DNA of 64,000 nt from Bacteroidia bacterium (lineage in GTDB: Bacteria; Bacteroidota; Bacteroidia; NS11-12g; UBA9320): positions 41,189 to 105,188 of the forward strand of contig JAGVMN010000021.1 of assembly GCA_020053795.1 (NCBI GenBank). Reading direction: 5' to 3'. A program made the translations under genes and the position numbers. The stretch's first letter is position 1, and each line of letters starts with the position of its first letter. Of the stretch, positions 46,458 through 56,559 are shown one piece after another. Below the pieces are notes generated by a model. The model made no database searches. It saw only the letters and a list, made by a program, of their open reading frames with translations, and had not been told where the DNA came from.

Positions 46458-48835
46458 TCCGCTTTAATTATTTTTAATGTACTTATTTCACCTTCGCTAT
46501 TTGCTATTCTAACGAAATATAGCCCCGAGCTTAAAAAGCTGCTATCCCATAGTCTCTTCTCATTAGGGGCTAATGAGAAATTCGTAAGATTCTTACCTAC
46601 CAAATCAATAACTACGACATGCAGCGTTTGATAACCATTGTTATCTATATTAACAAAATGGTCAAACGGATTAGGATAGACCTTGAATGATGATTGGTTA
46701 TCATTTCCTGAAATGCTCAGTTCAACAAAAGGGCTTGGAGTGCAAATGTTCGAAGTAGCTGTTGTGTCTCGATGCTCACTACTTGTTGTTCTTGTCTCAC
46801 CGTTTAGAGAGTAGGTGGGATTTGGAGTATTTTCATTAGGATAGCGATTCATTGGCGGAGGGAATACGTCAGTTCGTTGTTCATAATACTTAAAACTATG
46901 CAATGAATCTCTATAAGTTTGCCATACCAAGTCCCAATCTTCATTATCAGTAAAATTATTGGATGCTCCTTGAGAACTCCCTTTTCCACCCTGGTTTTTC
47001 AATCTCCCGCCACCCAAAATCCCGGCTTCGTTGTCGTAAAAATCGTTACAGGTGATGTCCACATTGATAGTATTGGTGTAAACCGTGCTGTCGTCATTGT
47101 CACCGTTGGTGGCAAACAGCGGATGTTTGTGGTGACTGAGAACAAGACCTCGAAGGTTTTCATTAAAGGCATTTTCGCCGATGTCGCTCAGTATTCCCGT
47201 AATCGAACTGTAAAACTGAATGCCCTCTTCACACCTTTGAAAAACATTGCCAGTTATACTCAAGTCCTGAGATTTTATAAACTCCATGCCCTGTTGCGTC
47301 TTACCATCACCTCTTACAACAGGCAAAGCTCCGATGTTGTTCACATCATTGCCTGCTATGGTTGCTCCGTCTAATTCGCGGCCTCTGATGCCTTTGAGGT
47401 AATATCCGGTAATGCTGTTGTCCTGTACGCCGATGTCCTGACATACGGTAAGTTCGATGGCGTTGTAGCTGCTGTCGGTTTGGTTCAGCCATTTGTTCGC
47501 AGTCATTTCAGCGACCTTTATTCCATTCATCAACACTGATGCACCTCTTGATGCAAATTGCAGCATCGCTGTATCCTGAAAACAAGTCAGGCTGTCGTTA
47601 TAGAAACTACCGAAAATATTTTTGGTAATAAATGGGGCACTATTGTCAATCAAATAGTCATTAAAGACCAGATCGAAGATGTTGTTGTCCAACACCGAAC
47701 TATCAATGTTAATATAACCACCCTGATCCATATAAAAGCCAATAGATGCATCAGCAATCCATGAAGTATTGGCATTCACCCGACCGTACATATTCATTGC
47801 CCTTGGTTGATTACCACCTTCCACTTTTATCCCCTTCCATAATCCGCAACCGGTAAATTGGGTCTGGTTCAGAATAAGTTCGGCACCTGTAGCAGGAACA
47901 ATGATGCGACTGCCTGATTTCATCATCAGATCTTTACCTGCAAAAGAGACTGATCCGCTGATCGTAATATCTCCATCAAAGATAATATCATTATAACCAG
48001 AAATAGAACCTGAGGTAATGGTTGTATTGCTGAAGTCAGGGCTTAATGTGCAATTATACTTCACAAGTATAGCGTTGCTTGTATCTGTGCCGCAATCAGA
48101 GTGATGAATGAGATAATAAAGGCCTGGTACTTTTGCCTCATAATATCTGGTATTCTTAGGAACATTGAGCCGAATGTTATTCCTGAACCATTCCATGCTG
48201 TCATGCCTGGCTTCTGTGTATATTAAATTGCTGTTAAGATATTCATAATCATCAACGTCAATTATCAGCGTGTCATCACCTTCAATAAAAGGTTTTTTCA
48301 AAAGTGAAACTTCGCCCGAAATAGTATCGGCACATCCGCTATAGGGGTGGGTAATTACCGCTGACAAACTACCAGTAACGACATTTGTGTCCTGATTCCA
48401 GATTATGTGAATGACAGTATCTCCATCATTTCTGAAAATCTCTCCACTCTCAACAATCCATTCCGTGACGAACAAATCAGAGTTTGTGAAAACATTGCCT
48501 GCCAGTTTATAGGAATATACCGAGTCGGTATTGCAGATAATAGGATTGAAATTATCAAACATAACATCAAAAGAGATACTGTTTACCCCCGAAACGTTGC
48601 GTTGGACGGTATCACCCGCGTAACACAAATATACCTGCACTTCAGGTGGGTTGTAAGTAAAGGTGAAAGTTGGGTTCAGAGAGGTGTCATAGGAAGGCAA
48701 CCCAAACTCAACGAATTTCCATGTTCGGGGGCCTATCTTGTTGGGATAGAACTTAACCATGTTGCAGCCCTCATATGTGTATTTGAAATTCAAAGGAGCC
48801 TGATTTGCAAATCGGGCAGACTGAATGTCAGGCAA
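46454..48835 (-). CDS. Beta-helix and T9SS sorting part of a subtilase gene split by a TGA
   Basis: This frame is the direct in-frame continuation of the gene at 48914-51679, separated only by a TGA at 48914-48916; the codons from 48913 to 48836 are all sense (KLEYKFLSKAVKIPYNNNCN). Taken alone it starts only at a TTG and lacks any signal peptide. It contains Ig-like stretches, a right-handed parallel beta-helix region (about 220-640, e.g. IDSSVLDNNIFDLVFNDYLI, DNSITGYYLKGIRGRELDGA) and a C-terminal T9SS type A sorting domain (KVYPNPFDHFVNIDNNGYQ to GLYFVRIANSEGE). Without read-through it could not be exported, so the split is a lesion or an error. Confidence 0.75.
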   Translation of the reverse strand: MPDIQSARFANQAPLNFKYTYEGCNMVKFYPNKIGPRTWKFVEFGLPSYDTSLNPTFTFTYNPPEVQVYLCYAGDTVQRNVSGVNSISFDVMFDNFNPIICNTDSVYSYKLAGNVFTNSDLFVTEWIVESGEIFRNDGDTVIHIIWNQDTNVVTGSLSAVITHPYSGCADTISGEVSLLKKPFIEGDDTLIIDVDDYEYLNSNLIYTEARHDSMEWFRNNIRLNVPKNTRYYEAKVPGLYYLIHHSDCGTDTSNAILVKYNCTLSPDFSNTTITSGSISGYNDIIFDGDITISGSVSFAGKDLMMKSGSRIIVPATGAELILNQTQFTGCGLWKGIKVEGGNQPRAMNMYGRVNANTSWIADASIGFYMDQGGYINIDSSVLDNNIFDLVFNDYLIDNSAPFITKNIFGSFYNDSLTCFQDTAMLQFASRGASVLMNGIKVAEMTANKWLNQTDSSYNAIELTVCQDIGVQDNSITGYYLKGIRGRELDGATIAGNDVNNIGALPVVRGDGKTQQGMEFIKSQDLSITGNVFQRCEEGIQFYSSITGILSDIGENAFNENLRGLVLSHHKHPLFATNGDNDDSTVYTNTINVDITCNDFYDNEAGILGGGRLKNQGGKGSSQGASNNFTDNEDWDLVWQTYRDSLHSFKYYEQRTDVFPPPMNRYPNENTPNPTYSLNGETRTTSSEHRDTTATSNICTPSPFVELSISGNDNQSSFKVYPNPFDHFVNIDNNGYQTLHVVVIDLVGKNLTNFSLAPNEKRLWDSSFLSSGLYFVRIANSEGEISTLKIIKAD

Positions 48836-48913
48836 CGAGTTTTCCTTGTTACAATTATTATTGTAAGGAATTTTGACGGCCTTACTGAGAAATTTGTATT
48901 CCAGCTTGTTTAC

Positions 48914-51679
48914 TCAGTTGATCGGTGTGTTTGGTTCAGAAATTCGCATAACATATTCAGGGGAGTACATTTCTGAAAATGAATTAAAATATAGCTGCTT
49001 GTCCGGCCCTGTTTGAATAGTACCGCCCATATATGCATCAGCCCCATTGTATAGATCGGTGAAAAGTATTTGTCTAGACAGATCAGGCTCTTTATACTCC
49101 AAATCATAGTAATTAAGTACCCCTTCGTGAGACCACACGTAAAGAAATTTGCCATTGGGGCTAAAACAGGCATCCGTCGCATAAATATCTGTAAAAGATT
49201 GTTTCAAGGTCAATTGCCCGGTTTGCCGGTTGAAATCGCAGACATAGCAGCCAATAAAAGTTGAAGCGGTAAATATTATTTTATCGCCATCAGCATTTGC
49301 CTTAATATTGTCGACGAAATCCGAACCGGGTAATACAAAACTCCTTACATACTGAAAAAACCCCGGGCGGTTATGTCTGAAATGGAAAAGTGACACACTA
49401 TCCTTGTATGTCGTGCCGCTCGGTTTGACAAATATCCAATATCCGTCAGCGAAATCGGGAATGACTGCCAGCCCATTTCTGACCAATAATCCATTGTCAG
49501 AACTGTAATCTGCGTTAACGGGACCAGTTATTGGCAGATTGGCATAACCCGATGCAATTCGACCAGAAAAAGTATCTGATCCAAATGTTATGTAAATTGA
49601 ATCTACATAAATGGAATATCTTAAAGCAAATTTACTTGGGCTATGTGTAAGTAGGCTGAGTCCTGTCTCAACTAAAACATATCTGTTTTTATTAATCTGG
49701 ATAAAACCCGTTTGATTAGGTTCATCCTGAATGTTCCCAAATGTATCTACAGACAGATTTCTCATACTATCATCAAAAATACGATAGAAAGATGATGCAC
49801 TACCTCCCGCTATGGCCTTGACATTTCCTAAACTATCCGCAGCTAAAGAGGAATTCATTGTGAAATAAGGGGCATACGTAATTCTTGCCATTTCTCCTTT
49901 TGGCGTTCCTCGCATAAAAGACATTCTTGCTGCTTTAGAAAATGTCCATTCATTAGGGTCTTTGGTAGGCAGATTTGAATCACAAGGATGAATATAAACA
50001 ATGTTGTTTATGGTTGTGTCATCTACAACCTCTGAAAGAGCATTCAATAATTTGAGTTTTACACTAAAATACTTAGGCGAGGTAATAAGTCCGGGATTGA
50101 AAACATGTTTGACAAAAGTGTCGGACGTTTGAACCAAACTGGTGGCATCTTCAAAATCCCATTCAAAGGTTATTCCCGTTCTTGTCTTGGTTGTAAATGT
50201 TACAGTATCTCCTTTACAACTTACTTGTGGCCCCAGAATATCAAAATTGGATTTGACTATTCTGTTTAGCACCGCATCTAACGCATTAACTTGTCCTACC
50301 CCAATTTTGTCCCGAATTTGCCAGTTCATCGAACTAATATCATCGGCCGAACCATAAAGTATATCTCTCAGTTCATAGTTCCCCAGACTTGGATTAATGC
50401 TCCAAACCAACGCTGCAACGCCTGCCACAAATGGAGCGGAGAGTGAAGTCCCGTCGGCTAAAGAATAAGTACTACCCACATTGGTAGTTAAAACTTCCTC
50501 ACCTGGTGCCATTATTTTTACGCTTCCAAAAACGCCGTAATTGGATATGACAGCTTTTTGGTTATTAAATGCCGTTCCCCCAACACTCACCACATATTCA
50601 AACGATGCTGAGTAGATGTTAACCGTTGTGTCTGGGTAACCTCCTCCCGGTTCACTACTTGGGCCATTTCCCGCAGCCGCAATTAACAGTTTATTATGAT
50701 CATCGGCAGCTGTAATTAAATGGTTAAGAACTGAAGCCTGAGCCATCGCATATGGGTTTGGGCCTCCCCAAGACATATTAATAATTTGTGCAGGTGACTT
50801 AATCGCGTAAAAAAGGGCATCTTCCGTATTGTAAATATATTGGCTATTAGCTAAAGATGTATCATCGCTGACAACCTTTATTGTCATTATTTTGGCCTTC
50901 GGGGCAACCCCGCATATTCCCTTCTTGTTGCTCTTTTGTGCAGCAATAACGCCAGTTACTATAGTTCCATGACTGAAATGTGCAGAACTGGCTAATGGAT
51001 GTAAACCTATGGCATTATTGTGATCCACTACATTCCAACCGTTGTAGTCGTCAATATATCCATTTGCATCATCATCTACGCCAGGAGTTCCGTTTATCTC
51101 GTCATCGTTTTCCCAAAGAACTCCCTGCAAGTCTTCATGATCCAAATCTATTCCGGCATCTATTACAGCAATGGTAATTCCTTCTCCCTCGCTGTATTCA
51201 TGAGCTTCCAATACTTTGCAGTTAACCAAACCGTATTGCTCATTGAGCATTGGGTCAAGAACGTAGTCCAGTGTTTTTTCTCCAAAATTCAAATAAGCCT
51301 TTGATATCTCAACATGCTCAATGAAATCATAGGCAAGCAGACTATCAACCAAATCGCTGGCGTCCATAGATGTATCGAACAAACAGACATAGGTTCTGTC
51401 AAACACTTCACCAAGGCCCGCACCAGAATAAGGTCGATTAATGACATAGATATTGAATACGGACAGTAAATTGTCAAAATATGGATAAGAGCCTTCATAG
51501 GTGAGATAATCATGGTCATCAAGAGTCACACCGCTCAAAGCACTGACTCGAAAGAATATCTTTCCTTTAACCTCAATGTAAGGGGGCTCATCGTCCACAG
51601 TTTTTGCAGTAATAAAAGGAGCTTGGAAAAGGAAGAAAGAAACGAGCATTGCTCGCCATGAAAGGTAGGAAGTTTTCAT
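48914..51679 (-). CDS. Subtilisin-like (S8) secreted protease, N-terminal part of a split T9SS protein
   Basis: Secreted serine protease with a signal peptide (MKTSYLSWRAMLVSFFLFQA). The catalytic triad is complete: Asp in IAVIDAGIDLDHEDL (about 172), His in SHGTIVTGVIAAQ (about 236), Ser in DGTSLSAPFVAGVAALVWS (about 411). The oxyanion Asn region reads ISAAAGNGPSS-like (LIAAAGNGPSSEPGGGY). A PKD-like module follows (about 485-530, TFEWDFEDATSL) and then a propeller-like region (about 590-915). There is no sorting domain before the TGA; the continuation at 46454-48835 supplies it. Intact length would be about 1740 residues. Substrate unknown. Confidence 0.85.
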   Translation of the reverse strand: MKTSYLSWRAMLVSFFLFQAPFITAKTVDDEPPYIEVKGKIFFRVSALSGVTLDDHDYLTYEGSYPYFDNLLSVFNIYVINRPYSGAGLGEVFDRTYVCLFDTSMDASDLVDSLLAYDFIEHVEISKAYLNFGEKTLDYVLDPMLNEQYGLVNCKVLEAHEYSEGEGITIAVIDAGIDLDHEDLQGVLWENDDEINGTPGVDDDANGYIDDYNGWNVVDHNNAIGLHPLASSAHFSHGTIVTGVIAAQKSNKKGICGVAPKAKIMTIKVVSDDTSLANSQYIYNTEDALFYAIKSPAQIINMSWGGPNPYAMAQASVLNHLITAADDHNKLLIAAAGNGPSSEPGGGYPDTTVNIYSASFEYVVSVGGTAFNNQKAVISNYGVFGSVKIMAPGEEVLTTNVGSTYSLADGTSLSAPFVAGVAALVWSINPSLGNYELRDILYGSADDISSMNWQIRDKIGVGQVNALDAVLNRIVKSNFDILGPQVSCKGDTVTFTTKTRTGITFEWDFEDATSLVQTSDTFVKHVFNPGLITSPKYFSVKLKLLNALSEVVDDTTINNIVYIHPCDSNLPTKDPNEWTFSKAARMSFMRGTPKGEMARITYAPYFTMNSSLAADSLGNVKAIAGGSASSFYRIFDDSMRNLSVDTFGNIQDEPNQTGFIQINKNRYVLVETGLSLLTHSPSKFALRYSIYVDSIYITFGSDTFSGRIASGYANLPITGPVNADYSSDNGLLVRNGLAVIPDFADGYWIFVKPSGTTYKDSVSLFHFRHNRPGFFQYVRSFVLPGSDFVDNIKANADGDKIIFTASTFIGCYVCDFNRQTGQLTLKQSFTDIYATDACFSPNGKFLYVWSHEGVLNYYDLEYKEPDLSRQILFTDLYNGADAYMGGTIQTGPDKQLYFNSFSEMYSPEYVMRISEPNTPIN

Positions 51680-51838
51680 AATGGTTTTTATTTACAGTAT
51701 TAAAAGTGAATTATTAGCTCACAGAAATTCAAGGCAAACAAAGTCCCATTGATTTTTAGTACTGCAAACGTATGAAAAGAAATATCATAAACAAGAGATG
51801 AAATGGAATCAGTTGGAAGTTGTGATCAGATAGACTCA

Positions 51839-52561
51839 CTATACCGGAAACATGGTTCTGATCACCATAGGATTGAGTGGGGTTTCACAAATAAAACCTT
51901 CTCCGAAAGTAGCACCGATAATTCTGCCCATTTCTCTGGCACGGCATTTAATAAACTCCATGAAATCTAAGGTAGATATCGGGGTTTCAGGCTCAAGCGA
52001 ATCTGGATTGAAAAATTGACTTTTGAAGGTTTGAATGGAAAGTAGCTTTGCATGCATCTCACCAGTAATATCAACAACCAGAGAAGGCCTATGATAATGG
52101 TCCTGCACATAGTGCAGTATCATTTGGGGTCTCCATGGGCTTTGACTTTCGCCCCCATCTTTGGATTCCCATTTGGAAAGACCACTCAAAAAGCAACTGT
52201 CGGCAACAAGCCTGGCAGCCTTGCCATGATCAATATGACGGTCGCTCAAAGTATTGGCAAGCACCACATCCGGGCGATATTTCCTAAGGATTTGAATAAC
52301 TTCATTTTGATTGGAAACATTGTTTTCAATCCTTGCATCTCCTAAATCCATCTGATCTCTGAAAAGTACTCCTAAAACCTTAGCAGCTTCGGTTGCTTCT
52401 TCCCTTCTCGAATCCGAATTTCCTCTTGTTCCCATCTCGCCTGATGTTAAATCAACCAGACCAACTTTTTTGCCTGCTTTTGCCAACTTCACAATGGTAC
52501 CCGATGCTCCAAGCTCTATGTCATCGGGATGTGCCCCAAAGGCGAGTACATCAACTTTCAT
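51839..52561 (-). CDS. bshB1: Bacillithiol biosynthesis deacetylase BshB1
   Basis: Zinc-dependent PIG-L/LmbE-family deacetylase releasing acetate from GlcNAc-malate in bacillithiol synthesis. The zinc motif GAHPDDIELGASGTIVKL (residues 8-25) and the RHIDHGKAARL block (His-Asp-His) are present, and MKVDVLAFGAHPDDIELGAS is the BshB1 hallmark start. 240 residues. bshA and bshC are not in the window. A degraded DinB gene, whose family includes bacillithiol transferases, lies far upstream. Confidence 0.93.
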   Translation of the reverse strand: MKVDVLAFGAHPDDIELGASGTIVKLAKAGKKVGLVDLTSGEMGTRGNSDSRREEATEAAKVLGVLFRDQMDLGDARIENNVSNQNEVIQILRKYRPDVVLANTLSDRHIDHGKAARLVADSCFLSGLSKWESKDGGESQSPWRPQMILHYVQDHYHRPSLVVDITGEMHAKLLSIQTFKSQFFNPDSLEPETPISTLDFMEFIKCRAREMGRIIGATFGEGFICETPLNPMVIRTMFPV

Positions 52562-52689
52562 GACTGCAATAATACTGATTTTGTATTTGACGAGTTGGTT
52601 GAAGGACGAAAGTTGATGGGTTAAAATGTTGATGACTTGATGGTTTCGAAGGTCAAATTCAAAATAATTGGAAATTGGTAATTCGTAAT

Positions 52690-53256
52690 TTATTCCAGTT
52701 TATAGGCCCTGATGATATACTCAATCTGATAATCTTCAATAGGGTCAAACTCATCTTTTAGATTGGCATCATAAAATTTGGCCATCGTATTCCAATAAAA
52801 GGTAGTGGTATTGCCACGATAGCCTTTTAATATTTCGTAAGTGTTTTTACCTGTTTCTCGGTGAATCAGTTTAATAAGCAATTTACCCTGAGTAACTGTC
52901 ATATTTTTTAATTGACCTATGAACTCCGCTTTTATTGCTTTTTCAGTGGCCTTCAAATATTTGTCTTTGGCCCGTTTTGTGGACAGCATGTTCAGATTGT
53001 CTTCCATCATTTGCAATCTGAAAGCCGCAAGCTTGGCATAAGGGAGGGTTTTTTTGATATTTCTCACCAATTTCAAATAACGTTCTCTGGCTTCTTTGCC
53101 TTCGAGTTCTTTAAGTATAAACTCATCAAAAGTATGAACGATAATCGTATCGCCATTGTAAATCTCTCTCCTGACAATAATGATGGAATCCGAATTGGTT
53201 TGAGAATAAGAACTGATGGGGAACAACAGGTTTAACAATAGAAAAGTCCTTTTCAT
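52690..53256 (-). CDS. DUF4294 family secreted protein
   Basis: Protein of unknown function found widely in Bacteroidota. The ATG at 53254-53256 gives a signal peptide (MKRTFLLLNLLFPISSYSQ), whereas the upstream ATG at 53313 hides it and overlaps recO. The remainder is helical and highly charged: EARERYLKLVRNIKKTLPYA and KAIKAEFIGQLKNMTVTQGK GKLLIKLIHRETG-like (KLLIKLIHRETGKNTYEIL). A C-terminal YRGNTTTFYWNTMAKFYDAN block is shared by the family as I remember it. Likely periplasmic; role unknown. It follows recO on the same strand. Confidence 0.75.
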   Translation of the reverse strand: MKRTFLLLNLLFPISSYSQTNSDSIIIVRREIYNGDTIIVHTFDEFILKELEGKEARERYLKLVRNIKKTLPYAKLAAFRLQMMEDNLNMLSTKRAKDKYLKATEKAIKAEFIGQLKNMTVTQGKLLIKLIHRETGKNTYEILKGYRGNTTTFYWNTMAKFYDANLKDEFDPIEDYQIEYIIRAYKLE

Positions 53257-53293
53257 GGTTTCGGATTTAGTTCTTTTATCGCACTTTGACAAC

Positions 53294-54046
53294 TTATATG
53301 CCATTAGAAACACTCACCTGCTGCTCCATAATTTGTTGCAAGACATGATGTGAGTTGAATGCTCCATTCCCACTAATATGGAATTGAAAATACTTTATCA
53401 ATTGCGTCAATAATTCCTTTCTGACACTCTTGGCTGCAAGAATCTGATCCAATTCCTGAAACGAACTGCTTTCAATTCTATGCAACAATTCTGTACCATT
53501 TTCATCTATGAAATGAGAACTATCCATTGGCACTGTAGCATAATGCCCTTCAGCCAAATCAAAGATATATCCCGGCTTCCAATTAACCCTTTCCGGCGAA
53601 AACCCAAGCAAACAAGCAAGTTGAATCATAAAATAATGAGGAAAAACAGCTAAGCCGTTTTGCCTTTGGTCCAAATCAACAATTGCATCTTGCAGGAATT
53701 CAAATATTTCAGCAGAAGCAACTTCTTCCTTTAGCGATCGGTTCAAAACTTCTAATACAAAAATGGCAATGCAAGTCCTGTTTATTTCCAAATGAATTTG
53801 CTCAAAGGGAAAAGCTACCCGTGCCTCTTTTATGCGTTGCAAACCAACATGCGGTTTGTGATAAACAACCATTTCCAGGAAATTTAAAGGTTGAAGCAAG
53901 CCGTTTTTTATGGAACCTTTGTTGTTTCTAACACTTCTGACTAAGTAAGATTGAACCCCGAAAACATCGGTATATATGCGGCAAATAACACTTGACTCAC
54001 CGTAAGGTGTGATCTTCAAAACAATTCCCCGGGTTTTACTCAACAT
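53294..54046 (-). CDS. recO: DNA repair protein RecO
   Basis: Mediator that loads RecA at gaps with RecR. The N-terminal OB fold begins TRGIVLKITPYGESSVICRI; the helical middle lies around MVVYHKPHVGLQRIKEARVA; the C-terminal zinc Cys cluster of some RecO proteins is absent (DLAEGHYATVPMDSSHFIDE instead). 250 residues is normal. It starts 3 bases after porZ, so the two are probably co-transcribed. Confidence 0.93.
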   Translation of the reverse strand: MLSKTRGIVLKITPYGESSVICRIYTDVFGVQSYLVRSVRNNKGSIKNGLLQPLNFLEMVVYHKPHVGLQRIKEARVAFPFEQIHLEINRTCIAIFVLEVLNRSLKEEVASAEIFEFLQDAIVDLDQRQNGLAVFPHYFMIQLACLLGFSPERVNWKPGYIFDLAEGHYATVPMDSSHFIDENGTELLHRIESSSFQELDQILAAKSVRKELLTQLIKYFQFHISGNGAFNSHHVLQQIMEQQVSVSNGI

Positions 54047-54049
54047 GCT

Positions 54050-56320
54050 TTAATTGACGATCAGCAGCTTGCTCACCAAACTGTCTTCATCATTTCTGTT
54101 TGCGGTAAAGATAAGATAAATTCCTGTGCCGGGCCGCTTGCCATTGAACCCAATACCATTCCATACGGCTGTTCCGCCTTCGGCAATCATTTCATAAACA
54201 AGACGGCCTGCGATGTCGGTGATTTTAACCGTTGCATCGGTTGGCAATCCGTTTATTGTTATCACTCCATGGTAGTTTTCCCGCACAGGGTTTGGAAATA
54301 CTCGTACATCTCCATGCTTATCAGTACCCGCTGTGGCATCGCCTCTATATGAAATGATTCCTTTTTCGGTTCCAAAAAACACTTCACCAGTTATGTCATT
54401 TATACCAATGCTCTTTACCACATTGCTCAACAAAGGGCTATTCGATTCTGTGAAATGCCTGAGTACTTTTGAACCGTCGCTTTCAATCAACCATGCCCCG
54501 TTATTGGTTCCTACCCATTTCCTATTAGCCCCGTCTATGGCTATGTCATTAATAAATTGTGTTCCAAGCAAGTATCCAACATCTTTGCCATCGTCAATAA
54601 TAATCCGCTGGGCATCGCCAGATTCGTTGCGGTTAAAAGCATTACCAGTATTGTAAATAATGGCCAGTCCTTCTTCCGTTCCAATCCAAAGTTCTCCGTC
54701 ATCATCCAAAGCAATGGCATTCACCACATTTGAAGGTAGGTTACCCGTTCCAATATTTTTGTCATAAAGTAAAGCCTGAAAGGTATTTCCCTCGGGATCA
54801 TCCTCTTTGAAAACGCAAAGTCCATAATTAGATTCTCTCGGAACTATCATCCATTTTTGATCATATTTATCTATGACCATTTCACCGACCTTTTCAGTTG
54901 GCAGTTTAAATGACTTCCACTTACCGGAAGAGAATCTGACTGAAAGGGCTTTAGCCGCCCAATAATTCGCTACCCACAGATCATTTTTCGAATCTATTCC
55001 CAAACCCAAAACATAATTAAAATCGCCAGGGCCTTTTTGAAGGGTGCTGTTGCTATCATCATAACGGTTAACATAAACGCCGTCTTTCAACTGAAGAAGT
55101 CCGGTACCATGGGTGCCAAGCCAAACTTCGCTTCCGCCACTATTGATGGCAATGGCCGTAAAATCATACATGGAAGAAATAACAGGATGTGTTGGTCTGT
55201 TAACCCAGCGATCGCCAAGAAATCTATAATATCCACCATTGTTAAAAGTTGGTGCCCAGGTGGGTGTGGTTCCTCCACTTGTCACCCACATTTCTTTCCC
55301 ACTAAAAGCCATCGTATGCGATGTGCTTGATGCCGGTCCATTTGGTTTCAGAAACCCGTATTTTAGATTTGACTTATTAATGGACATCAACCCGGAAGCA
55401 TTACCACCTGTCCATATTTGTTGATCTTTACCAAGAATGGCATATTTGATTAATTTTTCCGGAATTGAATCCTGATTTCCATTGATATACTCAAGGATAA
55501 TACCACCTTGCTGCCCTACTACCAAAACTTCGTGATTAATTTCCATACTGACGGTCCTTCTGGATTGATTGCCTCTAAAGTAATTCCATGATCCAGCCTG
55601 ATAATATTGCAAAACACTATCAACTACCGCGTAAAGACGGTTGTTGAATACCATCATCTTTCCGGATTGTTTGGCAGACCTGAAAATTTTCCATTCATTA
55701 AAGTCGCTCAGGTTGACCCTGGGATCGTTGGCTGGGGCAAAGTAAATCCCACCCTCAGAAGATGCCAGAAACAAAGTGTCATTGTATCGGGCTGTTGAGT
55801 TGATGCTGAGATTTACACCACCCAAATTCAAGAAGGACTCCTTGATTTCAAAGCGATCCAAATCAAGCACCACCACCCCAAAGCTGCACGAGAGATAAGC
55901 CAGATTACCGTATATATTTATGTCGTTGATCTCTTTGATCCCCAATATGGTTTTCCTGAAAATATCCGAAATATTGATGACCGTGCCATCTTTCAAGATG
56001 TCAATATTGGTGTTTTGATAAGCGATGATCAAAAGCCTGCCGGGTGCATAATACCGAAGTATTCTCGGCTCCAGATCGGAGAAACCATTAACCCTTGAAT
56101 AATAGTCGATCTCGCCGTTGTTCATATTGTAGCTGTAAAGTCCTTTTTCGGATGCCACAAATATTTTATCTGTCGTTTCTGCCAGGCTCTCGACATCATT
56201 ATAGGGCAGATGAATCCGCCAATCGCCAATAGCAAGGCCCTGTGCATTTGTTTTTAGGGTGTTAAATTGAATAAGGGAAAGAAAGGCCATAAGGGAACTA
56301 AGGAACTTTTTTCTGATCAT
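54050..56320 (-). CDS. porZ: PorZ-like type IX secretion system surface protein
   Basis: Component of the T9SS attachment complex, which places A-LPS on cargo in Porphyromonas. It has a signal peptide and IGDWRIHLPYNDVESLAETT, the typical opening of PorZ; two propeller-type blocks with repeated LWIGTEEGLAIIYNTG and KWVGTNNGAWLIESDG segments follow; and it ends with a type A sorting-like domain (VRVFPNPVRENYHGVITING to GTGIYLIFTANRNDEDS). 756 residues. It could also be a generic two-component-regulator-type propeller protein, but size, start and recO adjacency favour PorZ. A -7 box (56334-56341) lies 14 bases upstream of the ATG. Confidence 0.78.
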   Translation of the reverse strand: MIRKKFLSSLMAFLSLIQFNTLKTNAQGLAIGDWRIHLPYNDVESLAETTDKIFVASEKGLYSYNMNNGEIDYYSRVNGFSDLEPRILRYYAPGRLLIIAYQNTNIDILKDGTVINISDIFRKTILGIKEINDINIYGNLAYLSCSFGVVVLDLDRFEIKESFLNLGGVNLSINSTARYNDTLFLASSEGGIYFAPANDPRVNLSDFNEWKIFRSAKQSGKMMVFNNRLYAVVDSVLQYYQAGSWNYFRGNQSRRTVSMEINHEVLVVGQQGGIILEYINGNQDSIPEKLIKYAILGKDQQIWTGGNASGLMSINKSNLKYGFLKPNGPASSTSHTMAFSGKEMWVTSGGTTPTWAPTFNNGGYYRFLGDRWVNRPTHPVISSMYDFTAIAINSGGSEVWLGTHGTGLLQLKDGVYVNRYDDSNSTLQKGPGDFNYVLGLGIDSKNDLWVANYWAAKALSVRFSSGKWKSFKLPTEKVGEMVIDKYDQKWMIVPRESNYGLCVFKEDDPEGNTFQALLYDKNIGTGNLPSNVVNAIALDDDGELWIGTEEGLAIIYNTGNAFNRNESGDAQRIIIDDGKDVGYLLGTQFINDIAIDGANRKWVGTNNGAWLIESDGSKVLRHFTESNSPLLSNVVKSIGINDITGEVFFGTEKGIISYRGDATAGTDKHGDVRVFPNPVRENYHGVITINGLPTDATVKITDIAGRLVYEMIAEGGTAVWNGIGFNGKRPGTGIYLIFTANRNDEDSLVSKLLIVN

Positions 56321-56333
56321 AATTTTAAAATTA

Positions 56334-56341
56334 CAAAACTA
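56334..56341 (-). promoter_or_regulatory. -7 promoter element of porZ-recO
   Basis: The minus strand reads TAGTTTTG, matching TAnnTTTG, 13 bases before the porZ ATG. No clear -33 TTTG. Confidence 0.4.
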
Positions 56342-56559
56342 ACGATAAACCGTCTTTCTAATTGCATGAAGACTTTTTGACAAAGAATGACAAACTGGGA
56401 GGGGAAATGGTTGTCAGGAAGAATTTAAATTGTCTTCAGTTTACTTCGGGACCAATTGAATCCAAAAGAGATTGTTTTTTTCGGGGAGGAATCTCACACG
56501 GAGACACGGAGAAACTCAGGGACCAACTCCAGAATGCCCGGACTCTTCAGAATTTTACC

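Noticed and set aside
48914..48916. Selenocysteine codon at the TGA
   Set aside because: There is no stem-loop of the bacterial SECIS type in the bases just after it, and the position lies in a propeller linker with no redox-type Cys context.
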